From an uncultured Oscillibacter sp. (GTDB lineage Bacteria > Bacillota > Clostridia > Oscillospirales > Oscillospiraceae), in assembly GCA_947365245.1 (NCBI GenBank), contig CANAWG010000008.1, positions 1-64,000 on the forward strand: a DNA stretch of 64,000 nt, in the 5' to 3' direction. The position numbers were made by a program, and so were the translations under genes. Below the pieces are notes generated by a model. The model worked only from the letters and a program-made list of their open reading frames with translations, searched no databases and was not told the origin of the DNA. Below, in pieces: positions 33,945 through 42,737 of the stretch; the stretch's first letter is position 1; the number at the start of each line of letters is the position of its first letter.

Positions 33945-34840
33945 GCCTCCGGGCCTCTCTTCCTCACCTGGATCAGGGCCAGGGCCTCCAGCAGGTCGTT
34001 GAGGTCGTCCACCCCATAGTACTCCAGCTCAACGCGGCCTTTCTTTTTTCCGGTGACGATTTTCACGCCCCGGCCCAGCCGGGAGGCCAGATCCTTCTGG
34101 GCCTCGGCGGTGTAGTCCACGTCGGCGGGGGGGCGCTTGCCCCCGCCGGGGTCCGACTCTTCAGGGGGCTGCCTCCCCATTTTTTTGGCCAGCCGCTCCG
34201 TCTCCCGGACGGACAGGCCCTGGAGCACCACCATGAGGGCGGTGCTCTCCTGCAGGTCGGCGGGGAGGGGCAGCAGCGCCCGGGCGTGGCCGGCGGAGAG
34301 CTTGCCCTGCTCCACCAGCTCCCGGGCCCCGGGGGCCAGGCCCAGCAGCCGCAGGGCGTTGGCCACGGCGCTACGGGACTTGCCCACCCGCTGGGCGGCC
34401 TCCTCCTGGGTCATGTGGTAGTTCTCCATGAGGGACTGGAAGCCGGCGGCCTCCTCCATGGGGTTCAAATCCTCCCGCTGGAGGTTTTCGATCATGGCCA
34501 GCTCCGCGGCCTTGCGGTCGTCCGCCTCGATGACGATGGCGGGAACCTCCTGGAGGCCCGCGAGGCGCGCGGCCCGCCAGCGCCGCTCCCCGGCGATGAT
34601 CTGATAGTAGCCGGAGGAGAGCTTCCGCACCGTCAGGGGCTGGATGATGCCGTGCTGGCGGATGGAGTCCGCCAGCTCCGCCAGGGCCGCCTCGTCAAAG
34701 AGCTTGCGGGGCTGGGAGGAGCAGGTCTCCACCTGGGAGATGGGCAGGGACAGACTGCCGGTGGTTTCGGTGTTCAGTACGTCGTCGCCCAGCAGGGCGC
34801 CGAGGCCCCGGCCGAGGCCGGTGGGCTTTTTGGATGCCAT
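33941..34840 (-). CDS. parB: Chromosome partitioning protein ParB (Spo0J)
   Basis: CTP-dependent DNA clamp that loads at parS. The 299-residue product shows the GLGRGLGALLGD N-terminal peptide (ParA-stimulating), the CTP motif IIAGERRWRAARLAG, ENLQREDLNPMEEA and an HTH (MTQEEAAQRVGKSRSAVANA), followed by a C-terminal dimerisation region. Two perfect parS sites are nearby (32350, 35856). Forms an operon with parA and three membrane genes. Confidence 0.96.
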   Translation of the reverse strand: MASKKPTGLGRGLGALLGDDVLNTETTGSLSLPISQVETCSSQPRKLFDEAALAELADSIRQHGIIQPLTVRKLSSGYYQIIAGERRWRAARLAGLQEVPAIVIEADDRKAAELAMIENLQREDLNPMEEAAGFQSLMENYHMTQEEAAQRVGKSRSAVANALRLLGLAPGARELVEQGKLSAGHARALLPLPADLQESTALMVVLQGLSVRETERLAKKMGRQPPEESDPGGGKRPPADVDYTAEAQKDLASRLGRGVKIVTGKKKGRVELEYYGVDDLNDLLEALALIQVRKRGPEA

Positions 34841-34933
34841 GGGATGCGCTCCTTTCTATAGGGCACATAAGGAACCCCTGACCGGATTTGCACGCGTCAA
34901 ATCGCTCAGTGCTTCCTTACACGCCCGGGCGCG

Positions 34934-35692
34934 TCATGCGCCCTCTTTCTCCAGAAATTCCGCCGCCAGGGCCGCGTAGGCCTCCGCCCCCCGGGAGGTG
35001 CGGTCGTACGCGCTGATGGGCTTTCCGTGGCTGGGGGCCTCGGAGAGGCGGACGTTCCGAGGGATGACGGTGGCGTAGACCTTGCCGGGGAAGTAGTGCT
35101 TGACCTCCTCGGCCACCTGGAGGGAGAGATTGGTCCGCCCGTCGAACATGGTCAGCAGCACCCCCTCCAGCTCCAGCCCGGGGTTCAGGGAGCGGCGGAC
35201 GATGCGCACGGTGTTCATCAGGTCGCTGAGACCCTCCAGGGCGAAGTACTCCCCCTGGACCGGCACCAGGATGGCGTCGGCGGCGCACAGGGCGTTGAGG
35301 GTCAGCAGCTCCAGAGAGGGCGGGCAGTCGATAAAGAGATAGTCGTAACGGGCGCTGACCTGCCGCAGGGCCTCCCGCAGCAAAAACTCCCGCCGCTCCA
35401 TACCGATCAGCTCAATGCCGGCTCCGGCCAGGGCCTTGTTGGAGGGCAGCACGTCGCCGTATCGGGTATGTACCAGGGCGTCGGCGGCGGGAATCTCGCC
35501 GATCAGCACATCGTAGATCCCCTTGGAGACCGTTTTGTCCACCCCCATGCCGGAGGTGGAGTTGGCCTGGGGATCAAAGTCGCACAGCAGCACTTTCTTG
35601 CCGCTCTCGGTGAGGGCGGCCGCCAGATTGACGCAGGTGGTGGTCTTGCCCACCCCGCCCTTTTGATTGACAATCGCAATGATTTTCGCCAC
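34934..35692 (-). CDS. parA: Chromosome partitioning ATPase ParA (Soj)
   Basis: A 252-residue deviant-Walker ATPase: [35 protein letters not shown] and [16 protein letters not shown]. It acts with ParB in origin segregation and regulates DnaA in Bacillus. Start is a GTG at 35692 (MAKIIAIVN) with AGGTG upstream. The 93-base gap to parB contains no obvious promoter. Confidence 0.96.
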   Translation of the reverse strand: MAKIIAIVNQKGGVGKTTTCVNLAAALTESGKKVLLCDFDPQANSTSGMGVDKTVSKGIYDVLIGEIPAADALVHTRYGDVLPSNKALAGAGIELIGMERREFLLREALRQVSARYDYLFIDCPPSLELLTLNALCAADAILVPVQGEYFALEGLSDLMNTVRIVRRSLNPGLELEGVLLTMFDGRTNLSLQVAEEVKHYFPGKVYATVIPRNVRLSEAPSHGKPISAYDRTSRGAEAYAALAAEFLEKEGA

Positions 35693-35855
35693 GGAGGCAC
35701 CTACTTTCTGAAGCTCAGGCGCACTGCGCCTGTCTGTGCCCGCCGCGAAGAGAGGGGGCGGGGTTTATACGCCAAATATTATAGCAGGGGAGCCCAGTCC
35801 TTGCAAGACATAATCTGCAAAATATGGTGCAAATTTGCGGCGTCAAAAGAGAAGA

Positions 35856-35871
35856 TGTTTCACGTGAAACA
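35856..35871. promoter_or_regulatory. parS centromere site 2
   Basis: Second perfect TGTTTCACGTGAAACA palindrome, 164 bases upstream of parA and just after the GH13 stop. Together with site 1 it brackets the whole par operon. Confidence 0.93.
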
Positions 35872-35919
35872 ATCGGCGGCCCCGGGAGAAACTCCGGAGC
35901 CGCCGTGGAATACAGATTC

Positions 35920-37803
35920 TCAGTTTTCGGAGGCCGCCGCCAGCAAAAGACCGGTGAGAGGCGGCAGCGCCAGCTCCAGCGCACCCTCTGCCGGAGCGAA
36001 CCGCCGGCCGGTAAGCAGGTCCTCCGCCGCACCGCCCTCCCAGGGGAGGGAGAGGGTCTGCTCCTCCAAGGAGGCGTTGACCACGGTGACCAGGGACTCC
36101 GCCTCCGTCTCCCGGGCAAAGGCCAGCAGGGGACCGGCGGCGTGGAGCCAGCGGAGGGCGCCGGTCCGCAGAGCCGGCCGGCTTCGCCGCAGGCGGCCCA
36201 GGGTCCCAAACCAGCCCTGCAGGTCCCGGTCCTCGCCGCCCCAGGGATAGGTCCCCCGGTTAAAGGGGTCCTCGAAGCCCTCCACCCCGGCCTCGTCGCC
36301 GTAGTAGACCGTGGGGGCCCCGGGGAACGTGAAGAGCACCAGGGCCGCCAGACGGAGCCGCCGGAGGCCCCGGTCCCGCTCGCCGGGAGAGAGGCGGTAA
36401 GCGGCCCGCTCCTCCCGGCTCTCCAGCAGCACGTCGGCCCCCAGCACCGTCAGCACCCGGGGGGTGTCGTGGGTGCCCAGGAAGTTCATGGCTGAGTAAA
36501 AGGCCGCGGGAGGATAGTTCTCCCGCAGGGTCTCCATGGCCTCCTGGAACTGCTCCGCCCGGCCCTGGCGGAGATATTCCAGCAGGGAGGTGCGGAAAGG
36601 GTAGTTCATGACGCCGTGGAGCTCCCGGCCCAAGAGATACCGCCGCCGCCGGGAGTAGGCCACCTTGGTGCTGGCGTCCTCCCAGACCTCTCCCAGGAGG
36701 AAGGCGTCCGGGAAGTCCCGGTCCATGACGGCGCGAATCTTCTCGATGAACCAGTCCGGCAGCTCGTCGGCCACGTCCAGCCGCCAGCCGCTGGCGCCCG
36801 CCCGCAGCCAGCGGCGGATGATGGAGTCTTCCCCCTCGATGATATAGTCAATATAGCTGGGGCTCTCCTCCCGCACGGCGGGCAGGGTGCGGATGCCCCA
36901 CCAGGCGTCGTAGTCCGTGGGCCAGGGGTGGAAGGAGAACCAGTCCGCGTAGGGGCTGTCCAGGCTCTGGGCCGCGCCCACCGTGGGGTAGAAGCCGTCG
37001 GCGTTAAAATAGAGGCTCTGGGAGCCGGTGTGGTTGAACACGCCGTCCAGGATCACCCGGATGCCGTTTTCCCGGGCCTGGGCGCACAGGCAGCGGAAGT
37101 CCTCCTCCGATCCCAGCATGGGGTCGATTTTGGTGTAGTCCGCCGTGTTGTAGCGGTGGTTGGAGGCGGACTCGAAGATGGGACAGAGGTACAGCGTGGA
37201 CACGCCCATGTCCGCAAGATACGGGAGCTTAGCGGAGATGCCCGCGAGAGACCCGCCGAAGAAGTCCCGGTTGCGGACCTCCCCGTCCGGGTCCGGCCGC
37301 CACTCCGGCGCGTCCGCCCAATTCTCGTGGACCCAGCGCTCTCCCACCATGCCCGTTGGATCCGGGAGGGCCAGGCGGCAGAAGCGGTCAGGAAAAATTT
37401 GGTAGGCAATGCCCTCGCCAAACCACTCCGGCGTGGGAGTTTCCCGGTAGACCGTCAGCTGCCAGGGCTGCACCCGGCCGTCGTCGCGGTAGCCGGTGGA
37501 GTCCAGGATGCAGCCGGTGCCGTCATCCCGCCAGAAGCGGAAGTGGTACCAGACCAGATCCGGCAGCGGGGGCGCGGACACCGGCCCGGAAAAGCAGACC
37601 CGGTCCCCCTCGGGGCCGTCACAGGAGAATTCGATGTGGGCCTCCGTGGCGGAGAACTCCCCCCGGAGAATGAGGGCGCAGTGGTCGAAGCCCTCGGAGG
37701 CCAGGGGGCGGCAGTGGAACGTCACGCTCCCGCCGCAGGGGACGGCGCCGAAAGGCGTCTTGTACGCACTGCTGCGGGGATTAAAGACAAGCGGTTCACT
37801 CAT
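35920..37803 (-). CDS. GH13 alpha-glucosidase/neopullulanase-type enzyme
   Basis: A 627-residue glycoside hydrolase family 13 protein with an N-terminal starch-domain-like region (about 1-125), then the (beta/alpha)8 barrel: YQIFPDRF, VILDGVFNHTGSQS (region I), GWRLDVADELPDWF with the nucleophile Asp (region II), LLGEVWEDAS with the acid Glu (region III) and FLGTHDTPR (region IV). No signal peptide, so cytosolic degradation of maltodextrins or cyclodextrins is likely. It is 82 bases downstream of pbp2. Confidence 0.9.
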   Translation of the reverse strand: MSEPLVFNPRSSAYKTPFGAVPCGGSVTFHCRPLASEGFDHCALILRGEFSATEAHIEFSCDGPEGDRVCFSGPVSAPPLPDLVWYHFRFWRDDGTGCILDSTGYRDDGRVQPWQLTVYRETPTPEWFGEGIAYQIFPDRFCRLALPDPTGMVGERWVHENWADAPEWRPDPDGEVRNRDFFGGSLAGISAKLPYLADMGVSTLYLCPIFESASNHRYNTADYTKIDPMLGSEEDFRCLCAQARENGIRVILDGVFNHTGSQSLYFNADGFYPTVGAAQSLDSPYADWFSFHPWPTDYDAWWGIRTLPAVREESPSYIDYIIEGEDSIIRRWLRAGASGWRLDVADELPDWFIEKIRAVMDRDFPDAFLLGEVWEDASTKVAYSRRRRYLLGRELHGVMNYPFRTSLLEYLRQGRAEQFQEAMETLRENYPPAAFYSAMNFLGTHDTPRVLTVLGADVLLESREERAAYRLSPGERDRGLRRLRLAALVLFTFPGAPTVYYGDEAGVEGFEDPFNRGTYPWGGEDRDLQGWFGTLGRLRRSRPALRTGALRWLHAAGPLLAFARETEAESLVTVVNASLEEQTLSLPWEGGAAEDLLTGRRFAPAEGALELALPPLTGLLLAAASEN

Positions 37804-37885
37804 GGAAAAACTCCTCGATTCAAGAATGGAACAGGGCGCCGGGGGCCCCTGAAATTTTCAAAGTACGCGGGGAAGAGGCGGGACT

Positions 37886-40144
37886 TCAGGGGAGCAGCTG
37901 GTTCTCCCCGGTGATGACGGTCTCCGTCTCGTCGGGGGTGAAGTAGGCATTGATGACGTCCACGGCGGTGGAGGCCAGACGGGCGCCGGCGTCGCCCTGC
38001 TCGATGACCAGGGCCACGGCGATCTCCGGCTCGTCGTAGGGGGCGAAGCACACGAAGCAGCCGTTGTTGGTGATGTCGGCGCCCAGCTGGGTGGTGCCGG
38101 TCTTGGCGCCGGCCTCCACCACGCAGCTGCTGAAGTAGGGAGCCAGGGTGGTCTTGGTCAGGTTGTGCATCCCGGTTTTCACGGCGTTCAGGGTGCTGTC
38201 GCTGATATCGACGACGTTGGTGGGCTCCTGATTGCCCACCGCCACCACCTGGGAGTTGTCGTAGGTCTTGGCGGATTTCAGCAGGTGGGCGTCGTAGTGC
38301 TTGCCGCCGGAGACCAAGGTGGCCATGTAGTTGGCGATCTGCAGGGGAGTGAAGAGGTTGTCGGACTGGCCGATGGAGGCCTGGACGGTGTCGCCGCCGT
38401 ACCAGATCTCGCCCCGGGCCTCCTTCTCCTCGGGACCCGCCACCAGACCGGCGTAGTCGCCGATCTCAATGCCGGTGGTCCTGCCGAAGCCGAAAGCGTC
38501 GGCGTACTCGCCGATCTTCTCGATCCCCAGGCGGTAGCCCATCTCGTAGAAGAACGTGTTGCAGGAGGCGGTGATGGCCTGGGTGACGTTGAGCCGGCCG
38601 TGGCCGCCGCGGTTCCAGCACCGCCACGTCCACTCCCTTGTTCCGGCGACGATGTCCGGGTAGACCCAGTAGCCCGGGTCCATGATCTTCTCGTTCAGCG
38701 TGACCACGCCCTCCTCCAGCGCCGCCACGGCGATCATGGGCTTGTAGGTGGAGCCCGGGGAGTACCGGCCGTTGACGGCCCGGTTTACCAGGGGGCGGGA
38801 CTCGTCGGTGTTGATCTGGGCCCGGTAGTCGCCGTCCTGAATGTAGGCGGCCAGGTCGTACAGGGGATAGGAGGCCAGGGCCAGCACCTCGCCGGTGCCC
38901 ACCTTCACCACCGCCAGGCCGGCGCCCCGGGTGGTGCTGCCGTCCTTTTCGTTCATGGCGGAGACGGTGGCGGCCAGGGCCTCCTCCGCCGCCTGCTGGA
39001 GCTTGAGGTCGATGGTGAGCTCCACGTTGTTCCCGGGCCGGGGGTCCTTGGTGTAGTACTCGCCGGTGATCTTGCCGTCGCTGTTGACGGAGACCACCCG
39101 GCGGCCGTCGGTGCCCCGGAGGTAGTCCTCAAAGGCGGACTCCGCGCCGGAGCGGCCGATGATGTCATCTCCGTTGTAGCCCTTGGCCCGCAGGGCCTCC
39201 ATGTCGTCCTCCGGATAGATGGGGCCCACCATCCCCAAGATGTGGGCGGCGGCGGTGGTCTGGATCTCCCGGGCGTAGGAGCTGGTGACCTTGGCGCCGG
39301 AGTAGCCGCCGTCGTTGATGAGGGAGATGAACGTCATATCGATGTCCTCCGCCAGAATGTAGGGCACGGTGGTGCCGATGCGGCGGAGGTACAGCTCGTA
39401 TTGGATGCCCAGGACCAGCCGGGCCTCCCCCAGGGAGAGGGAGGGGGAGAGGCCGAAATCCTCCCGCATCCACTCCAGCAGCGTCTGAGGGGTGATGCCC
39501 GCGGCGGTCAGCAGCTGGGCCGTCAGGTGCTTGGAGGAGAGCAGATCCAGCAGCTCCTCTCCCAGCTGCCGCCGGCGCTGGGCCTTCTGCTCCTCCGTCA
39601 GCTCCCCCTCGGGCGCCGGGAGCTCCGGCAGGGGGGGATCGTCCTCGTCCTGCGGGGCCACCGTCTCCGGGTGCTGGAGGAGATACTCGGTCAGGGCCTC
39701 CCGGGAGGAGTCCAGCGCCTTGAGATAGGAGAGGAAGCGGCGCTTGAGCACCGGGTCCCGCAGCTCGTCCAGGGTGTAGGTATAGGGCAGCCGGCGGGAG
39801 ATGGGCAGATTTTCAATCCAGTCCACGCCCCGCTCCTGACAGAGCCCGATCAGGCGCAGAATCGCCTCGTTCTGGTCCTCGCCCTCTTTCAGGAGGCTGG
39901 GGTCGAAGGTCAGGTTGTAGGTGGAGCGGTTTCCAACCAGCAGCCGGCCGTTGCGGTCGGTGATGACGCCCCGGGAGGCCTCCACCGTCTCCGGCTGGGC
40001 GATGGAGCGGACAGACTGGGTGGCGTAGTCCTCGTGGTGGACCACCTGGACGCTGTAGAGGATGAACAGGTAGACCAGCAGGATGGCCACCAGCAGCGCC
40101 CCCAGAACGTAGAGGCGGAAATTGCGGGATTCTCTTTGATCCAT
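37886..40144 (-). CDS. mrdA: Penicillin-binding protein 2 (class B transpeptidase)
   Basis: A 752-residue elongasome transpeptidase: one N-terminal membrane helix (LYVLGALLVAILLVYLFILY), a dimerisation domain with ETVEASRGVITDRNG and a long insertion (about 150-260), and the transpeptidase domain with SPGSTYKPMIAV (SxxK), SCNTFFYEMG (SxN) and KTGTTQLG (KTG). It cross-links side-wall peptidoglycan with MreCD/RodA. The gene follows mreD by 64 bases. mreB and rodA are not in the window. Confidence 0.93.
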   Translation of the reverse strand: MDQRESRNFRLYVLGALLVAILLVYLFILYSVQVVHHEDYATQSVRSIAQPETVEASRGVITDRNGRLLVGNRSTYNLTFDPSLLKEGEDQNEAILRLIGLCQERGVDWIENLPISRRLPYTYTLDELRDPVLKRRFLSYLKALDSSREALTEYLLQHPETVAPQDEDDPPLPELPAPEGELTEEQKAQRRRQLGEELLDLLSSKHLTAQLLTAAGITPQTLLEWMREDFGLSPSLSLGEARLVLGIQYELYLRRIGTTVPYILAEDIDMTFISLINDGGYSGAKVTSSYAREIQTTAAAHILGMVGPIYPEDDMEALRAKGYNGDDIIGRSGAESAFEDYLRGTDGRRVVSVNSDGKITGEYYTKDPRPGNNVELTIDLKLQQAAEEALAATVSAMNEKDGSTTRGAGLAVVKVGTGEVLALASYPLYDLAAYIQDGDYRAQINTDESRPLVNRAVNGRYSPGSTYKPMIAVAALEEGVVTLNEKIMDPGYWVYPDIVAGTREWTWRCWNRGGHGRLNVTQAITASCNTFFYEMGYRLGIEKIGEYADAFGFGRTTGIEIGDYAGLVAGPEEKEARGEIWYGGDTVQASIGQSDNLFTPLQIANYMATLVSGGKHYDAHLLKSAKTYDNSQVVAVGNQEPTNVVDISDSTLNAVKTGMHNLTKTTLAPYFSSCVVEAGAKTGTTQLGADITNNGCFVCFAPYDEPEIAVALVIEQGDAGARLASTAVDVINAYFTPDETETVITGENQLLP

Positions 40145-40208
40145 GGGTACTCCTTACGGTCGTTGGTTCTGAAGCCCGCCATCGGCGGAATCGGACCCGG
40201 CAGGGGGG

Positions 40209-40721
40209 TTAGTCGTCGGAATGGGTGCGGCGGAAGACCGCCTGGAACAGCAGCGTCACGGGGATGATCCACGGCGCGGTGACGCAGAACTCCCGCAGGG
40301 CCAGAAAGGCCCCGGCCCCCCAGGCGGCCTTGCCCCGGCTCCAGAGGACGAAGCAGGCGAAGCCGTCCGTCAGGGCAAAGGCCATGGCGGCGGCGGCCAG
40401 GGAGCAGAGGAAGCCGGGGCGCAGGATGCTGTGGGACAGAAGAGAGGCCGCCAGCCCCGCCAGGGGAAACACCAGCGTGTAAAAGCAGGGGATGGGAGCC
40501 GGCAGCAGCAGGTCGCAGGCCACGCCCACCGCCAGGGCGAAGACGGTGCCGGCGGTGGGGCTCTCCCAGGTGGCGGGAATGGCCGCCAGCAGCGGGCAGA
40601 CAAAGGGGATCACGCCCCAGAGATGAATCCGCTGGAGGACGGCGCCCTGGACGATCAGGCACGCCAGGGCGGCGGCGGAGTAGAGAAACCACTTGAAAAT
40701 TGTCTCGTTCCGTGCCAGCAC
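40209..40721 (-). CDS. mreD: Rod shape-determining protein MreD
   Basis: A 170-residue integral membrane protein with five or so hydrophobic segments; FLYSAAALACLIVQGAVLQ and ALAVGVACDLLLPAPIPCFY resemble MreD. Assignment rests mainly on its place between mreC and pbp2. Starts 50 bases after the mreC stop. Confidence 0.87.
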   Translation of the reverse strand: MLARNETIFKWFLYSAAALACLIVQGAVLQRIHLWGVIPFVCPLLAAIPATWESPTAGTVFALAVGVACDLLLPAPIPCFYTLVFPLAGLAASLLSHSILRPGFLCSLAAAAMAFALTDGFACFVLWSRGKAAWGAGAFLALREFCVTAPWIIPVTLLFQAVFRRTHSDD

Positions 40722-40771
40722 GGGCCCGTCCTCCTCTCGGCAATGGTCCCCCTCCGGCGGAGGGGCTTTTT

Positions 40772-41611
40772 CTATGTGACGATGTCAAAGGATTTGACAA
40801 CGAAGACCTCCGACAAAGAGGCCAGGTCCGCGCTGGGGAGCAGGATGGCGTAGGAGGCGGCGCCGGAGTCGTCCACCAGCACCTCCTCCACCGTGCCGAT
40901 CACCAGGCCCGAGGGATAGTACCCGCCCAGACCCGAGGTCTGCACCAGGTCGCCGGAGAGCAGCTGGCACCCGGCGGGCAGGAGCTCCAGCCGCAGCCGG
41001 CCCTGCTCCATCAAAGAGAAGTTGCCGGCGGCGATGGCCAGGTCCTTGGTGCGGAACACCTGGGCGCCCAGGGAGGTGTCCGTGTCCACCACGGTCAGCA
41101 CGGTGCACCAGTTCACCCCTACCTCCCGCACCACGCCCACAAGGCATCCGGTGCCGTCGATTACCGCGTCGCCGCTCTCCACGCCGTGGCTGGTGCCCTT
41201 GTTCAGCGTCAGGGAGGAGGTCCAGTTGGTGACGGACCGCTCCGTGATTATGGCGCTCTCCAGCTCCAGATCCCGGCGCTGCTTGCGCAGCTCCAGGGCG
41301 TCCCGCAGGACCTCGTTTTCCTTGCTGTCGTCCGCCGCCTGGCGGAGGTCCGCCTCCAGCTGGGCAATGCGCTTGCGCAGGGCGGCGTTCTCCTCCAGCA
41401 GGGCCGTGGTGTCCCGGTAGTAGTTCTGCTTGTCGTTGAACCAGGCGGCCACGGCGGTGTAGGCCGCGCGGAACGGAGAGACCAGCGTGTTGGCCGCGTT
41501 CACCAGGGGGGCGGAGGTGGCGCTGAAATAGGACATCAGCGCCAGCGCCACAGAGATGACGGCAGCAGCGAACAGAATCCAAAGGCCGTTGTTTTTCAGG
41601 AAGTTCTTCAA
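40772..41611 (-). CDS. mreC: Rod shape-determining protein MreC
   Basis: A 279-residue bitopic protein: N-terminal membrane helix (LWILFAAAVISVALALMSYF), a coiled coil (about 70-110, ALLEENAALRKRIAQLEADL) and the two beta-barrel MreC domain (VTNWTSSLTLNKGTSHGVES; GVVREVGVNWCTVLTVVDTD). It is a periplasm-side scaffold of the elongasome that activates PBP2. Part of dut-maf-mreC-mreD-mrdA. Confidence 0.94.
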   Translation of the reverse strand: MKNFLKNNGLWILFAAAVISVALALMSYFSATSAPLVNAANTLVSPFRAAYTAVAAWFNDKQNYYRDTTALLEENAALRKRIAQLEADLRQAADDSKENEVLRDALELRKQRRDLELESAIITERSVTNWTSSLTLNKGTSHGVESGDAVIDGTGCLVGVVREVGVNWCTVLTVVDTDTSLGAQVFRTKDLAIAAGNFSLMEQGRLRLELLPAGCQLLSGDLVQTSGLGGYYPSGLVIGTVEEVLVDDSGAASYAILLPSADLASLSEVFVVKSFDIVT

Positions 41612-41628
41612 TGCCCAACTCCTTGCTT

Positions 41629-42207
41629 TTAACCCAATAGACGGACGCCGAAGCGCTCCAGCATCCGGCTCAGCCGCAGCAGCGGCAGGCCCATGACGTT
41701 AAAAAAGTCCCCGTCCAGCCGCTCCACCAGCAGCGCCCCTTTGCCCTGGATGCCGTAGGCCCCGGCCTTGTCCATGGGCTCGCCGGTCCGGATATAGGCC
41801 AGGAGCTCCTCCCGGGAGGCGGGGCGGAAGCAGACGTCCGAGGACTCCGCCTCCGTGAGGCCGCGGTCCCCCCGCCGGACGGTGACGCCGGTGCAGACGG
41901 TGTGGCGCCGCCCCTGAAGGGCGGTGAGCATCCGCAGGGCGTCCGATTCGTCCCGGGGCTTGCCCAGGCGCTGGCCGTCCAGAAAGACCATGGTGTCGGC
42001 GGTGATGACAATCTCCTCCGGCGTGCACAGGGCGGAGGCGGCCTCCGCTTTCTCCCGGGAGATGTAGGAGACCACCTCCGGCGGCGTCAGCCCCTCCGGA
42101 AAGGTCTCCTCCACCTCCGGCACCCGCACGTCGAAGTCCTCGAGGCCGACGCGGCGCAGCAGCTCCTGCCGCCGGGGGGAGGCGGAGGCCAGAACGATCT
42201 TTGCCAT
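41629..42207 (-). CDS. maf: Maf family nucleotide pyrophosphatase
   Basis: A 192-residue Maf/YhdE-like protein that hydrolyses dTTP/UTP or modified nucleotides: LASASPRRQELLRRVGL, the catalytic ITADTMVFLDGQ (Asp general base) and KAGAYGIQGKGALLVE motifs are present. Commonly found beside mreCD in Firmicutes. Twelve bases separate it from dut. Confidence 0.94.
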   Translation of the reverse strand: MAKIVLASASPRRQELLRRVGLEDFDVRVPEVEETFPEGLTPPEVVSYISREKAEAASALCTPEEIVITADTMVFLDGQRLGKPRDESDALRMLTALQGRRHTVCTGVTVRRGDRGLTEAESSDVCFRPASREELLAYIRTGEPMDKAGAYGIQGKGALLVERLDGDFFNVMGLPLLRLSRMLERFGVRLLG

Positions 42208-42219
42208 GGCGCGGCCCTC

Positions 42220-42651
42220 CTATTTCCCCGTGGAGCCGAAGCCGCCCCGGTCGGGACCCTCCAGACGCTCCACCCGGGTGAATTTCAGCGGCGGCTGGTT
42301 TTGCATGATGCGGAACTGGCAGATCCGGGCGTTGAGCTCCACTGTCACGTCCCGGGTGGCGTAGACCGGGAGAAACCACTGGTCGTTGTCCCCCCGGTAG
42401 GTGTAGTCCACGACGCCCATGGAGTTGGCCTGCAGCAGTCCGTAGTTTTTAAAGGTGGAGCTGCGGGGCACCACATGGGCCTCATACCCCTCCGGCAGGG
42501 CGATGGCCACCCCCAGGGGGATCAGGCGGAACTCCCCGGCTTTCAGCGTGACCTCCTCCGCGGCGTGGAGGTCGATCCAGTCGGACTTCCCCGCCACGTA
42601 GCACAGCTCGTCGATTTTGTCTGTGAAATATTTTACCTTCAGTTCTTCCAT
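42220..42651 (-). CDS. dut: dUTP diphosphatase
   Basis: Trimeric dUTPase of 143 residues, hydrolysing dUTP to dUMP. Motifs: ELCYVAGKSDWIDLHAAEE (motif 1 region, divergent), HVVPRSSTFKN (motif 2), GVVDYTYRGDNDQW (motif 3), CQFRIM (motif 4) and GGFGSTG (motif 5). The ATG at 42651 is six bases after GGAG; a TTG 12 bases upstream is less likely. First gene of the leftward maf-mre-pbp2 series; a perfect palindrome stands upstream at 42697. Confidence 0.9.
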   Translation of the reverse strand: MEELKVKYFTDKIDELCYVAGKSDWIDLHAAEEVTLKAGEFRLIPLGVAIALPEGYEAHVVPRSSTFKNYGLLQANSMGVVDYTYRGDNDQWFLPVYATRDVTVELNARICQFRIMQNQPPLKFTRVERLEGPDRGGFGSTGK

Positions 42652-42696
42652 TGTAAACTCCAAATTCTAAACGAAACGTAGACTTCCAATTGAAAT

Positions 42697-42709
42697 ATAC
42701 GAATCGTAT
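42697..42709. promoter_or_regulatory. 13-base palindrome upstream of dut
   Basis: ATACGAATCGTAT, a perfect palindrome about a central A, in the A/T-rich 86-base gap between the U32 gene and dut. A TATATT on the leftward strand overlaps its edge (42694-42699) and could be a -10. It looks like an operator for the dut-mre series, but no regulator is identified. Confidence 0.5.
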
Positions 42710-42737
42710 TTATTTTCGGCAGGGAATCAAGGGCTTG

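Noticed and set aside
38165-40267. 700-codon plus-strand frame opposite pbp2
   Set aside because: Shadow of mrdA; product is Gly/Val/Ala-rich with no motif and no ribosome-binding site.
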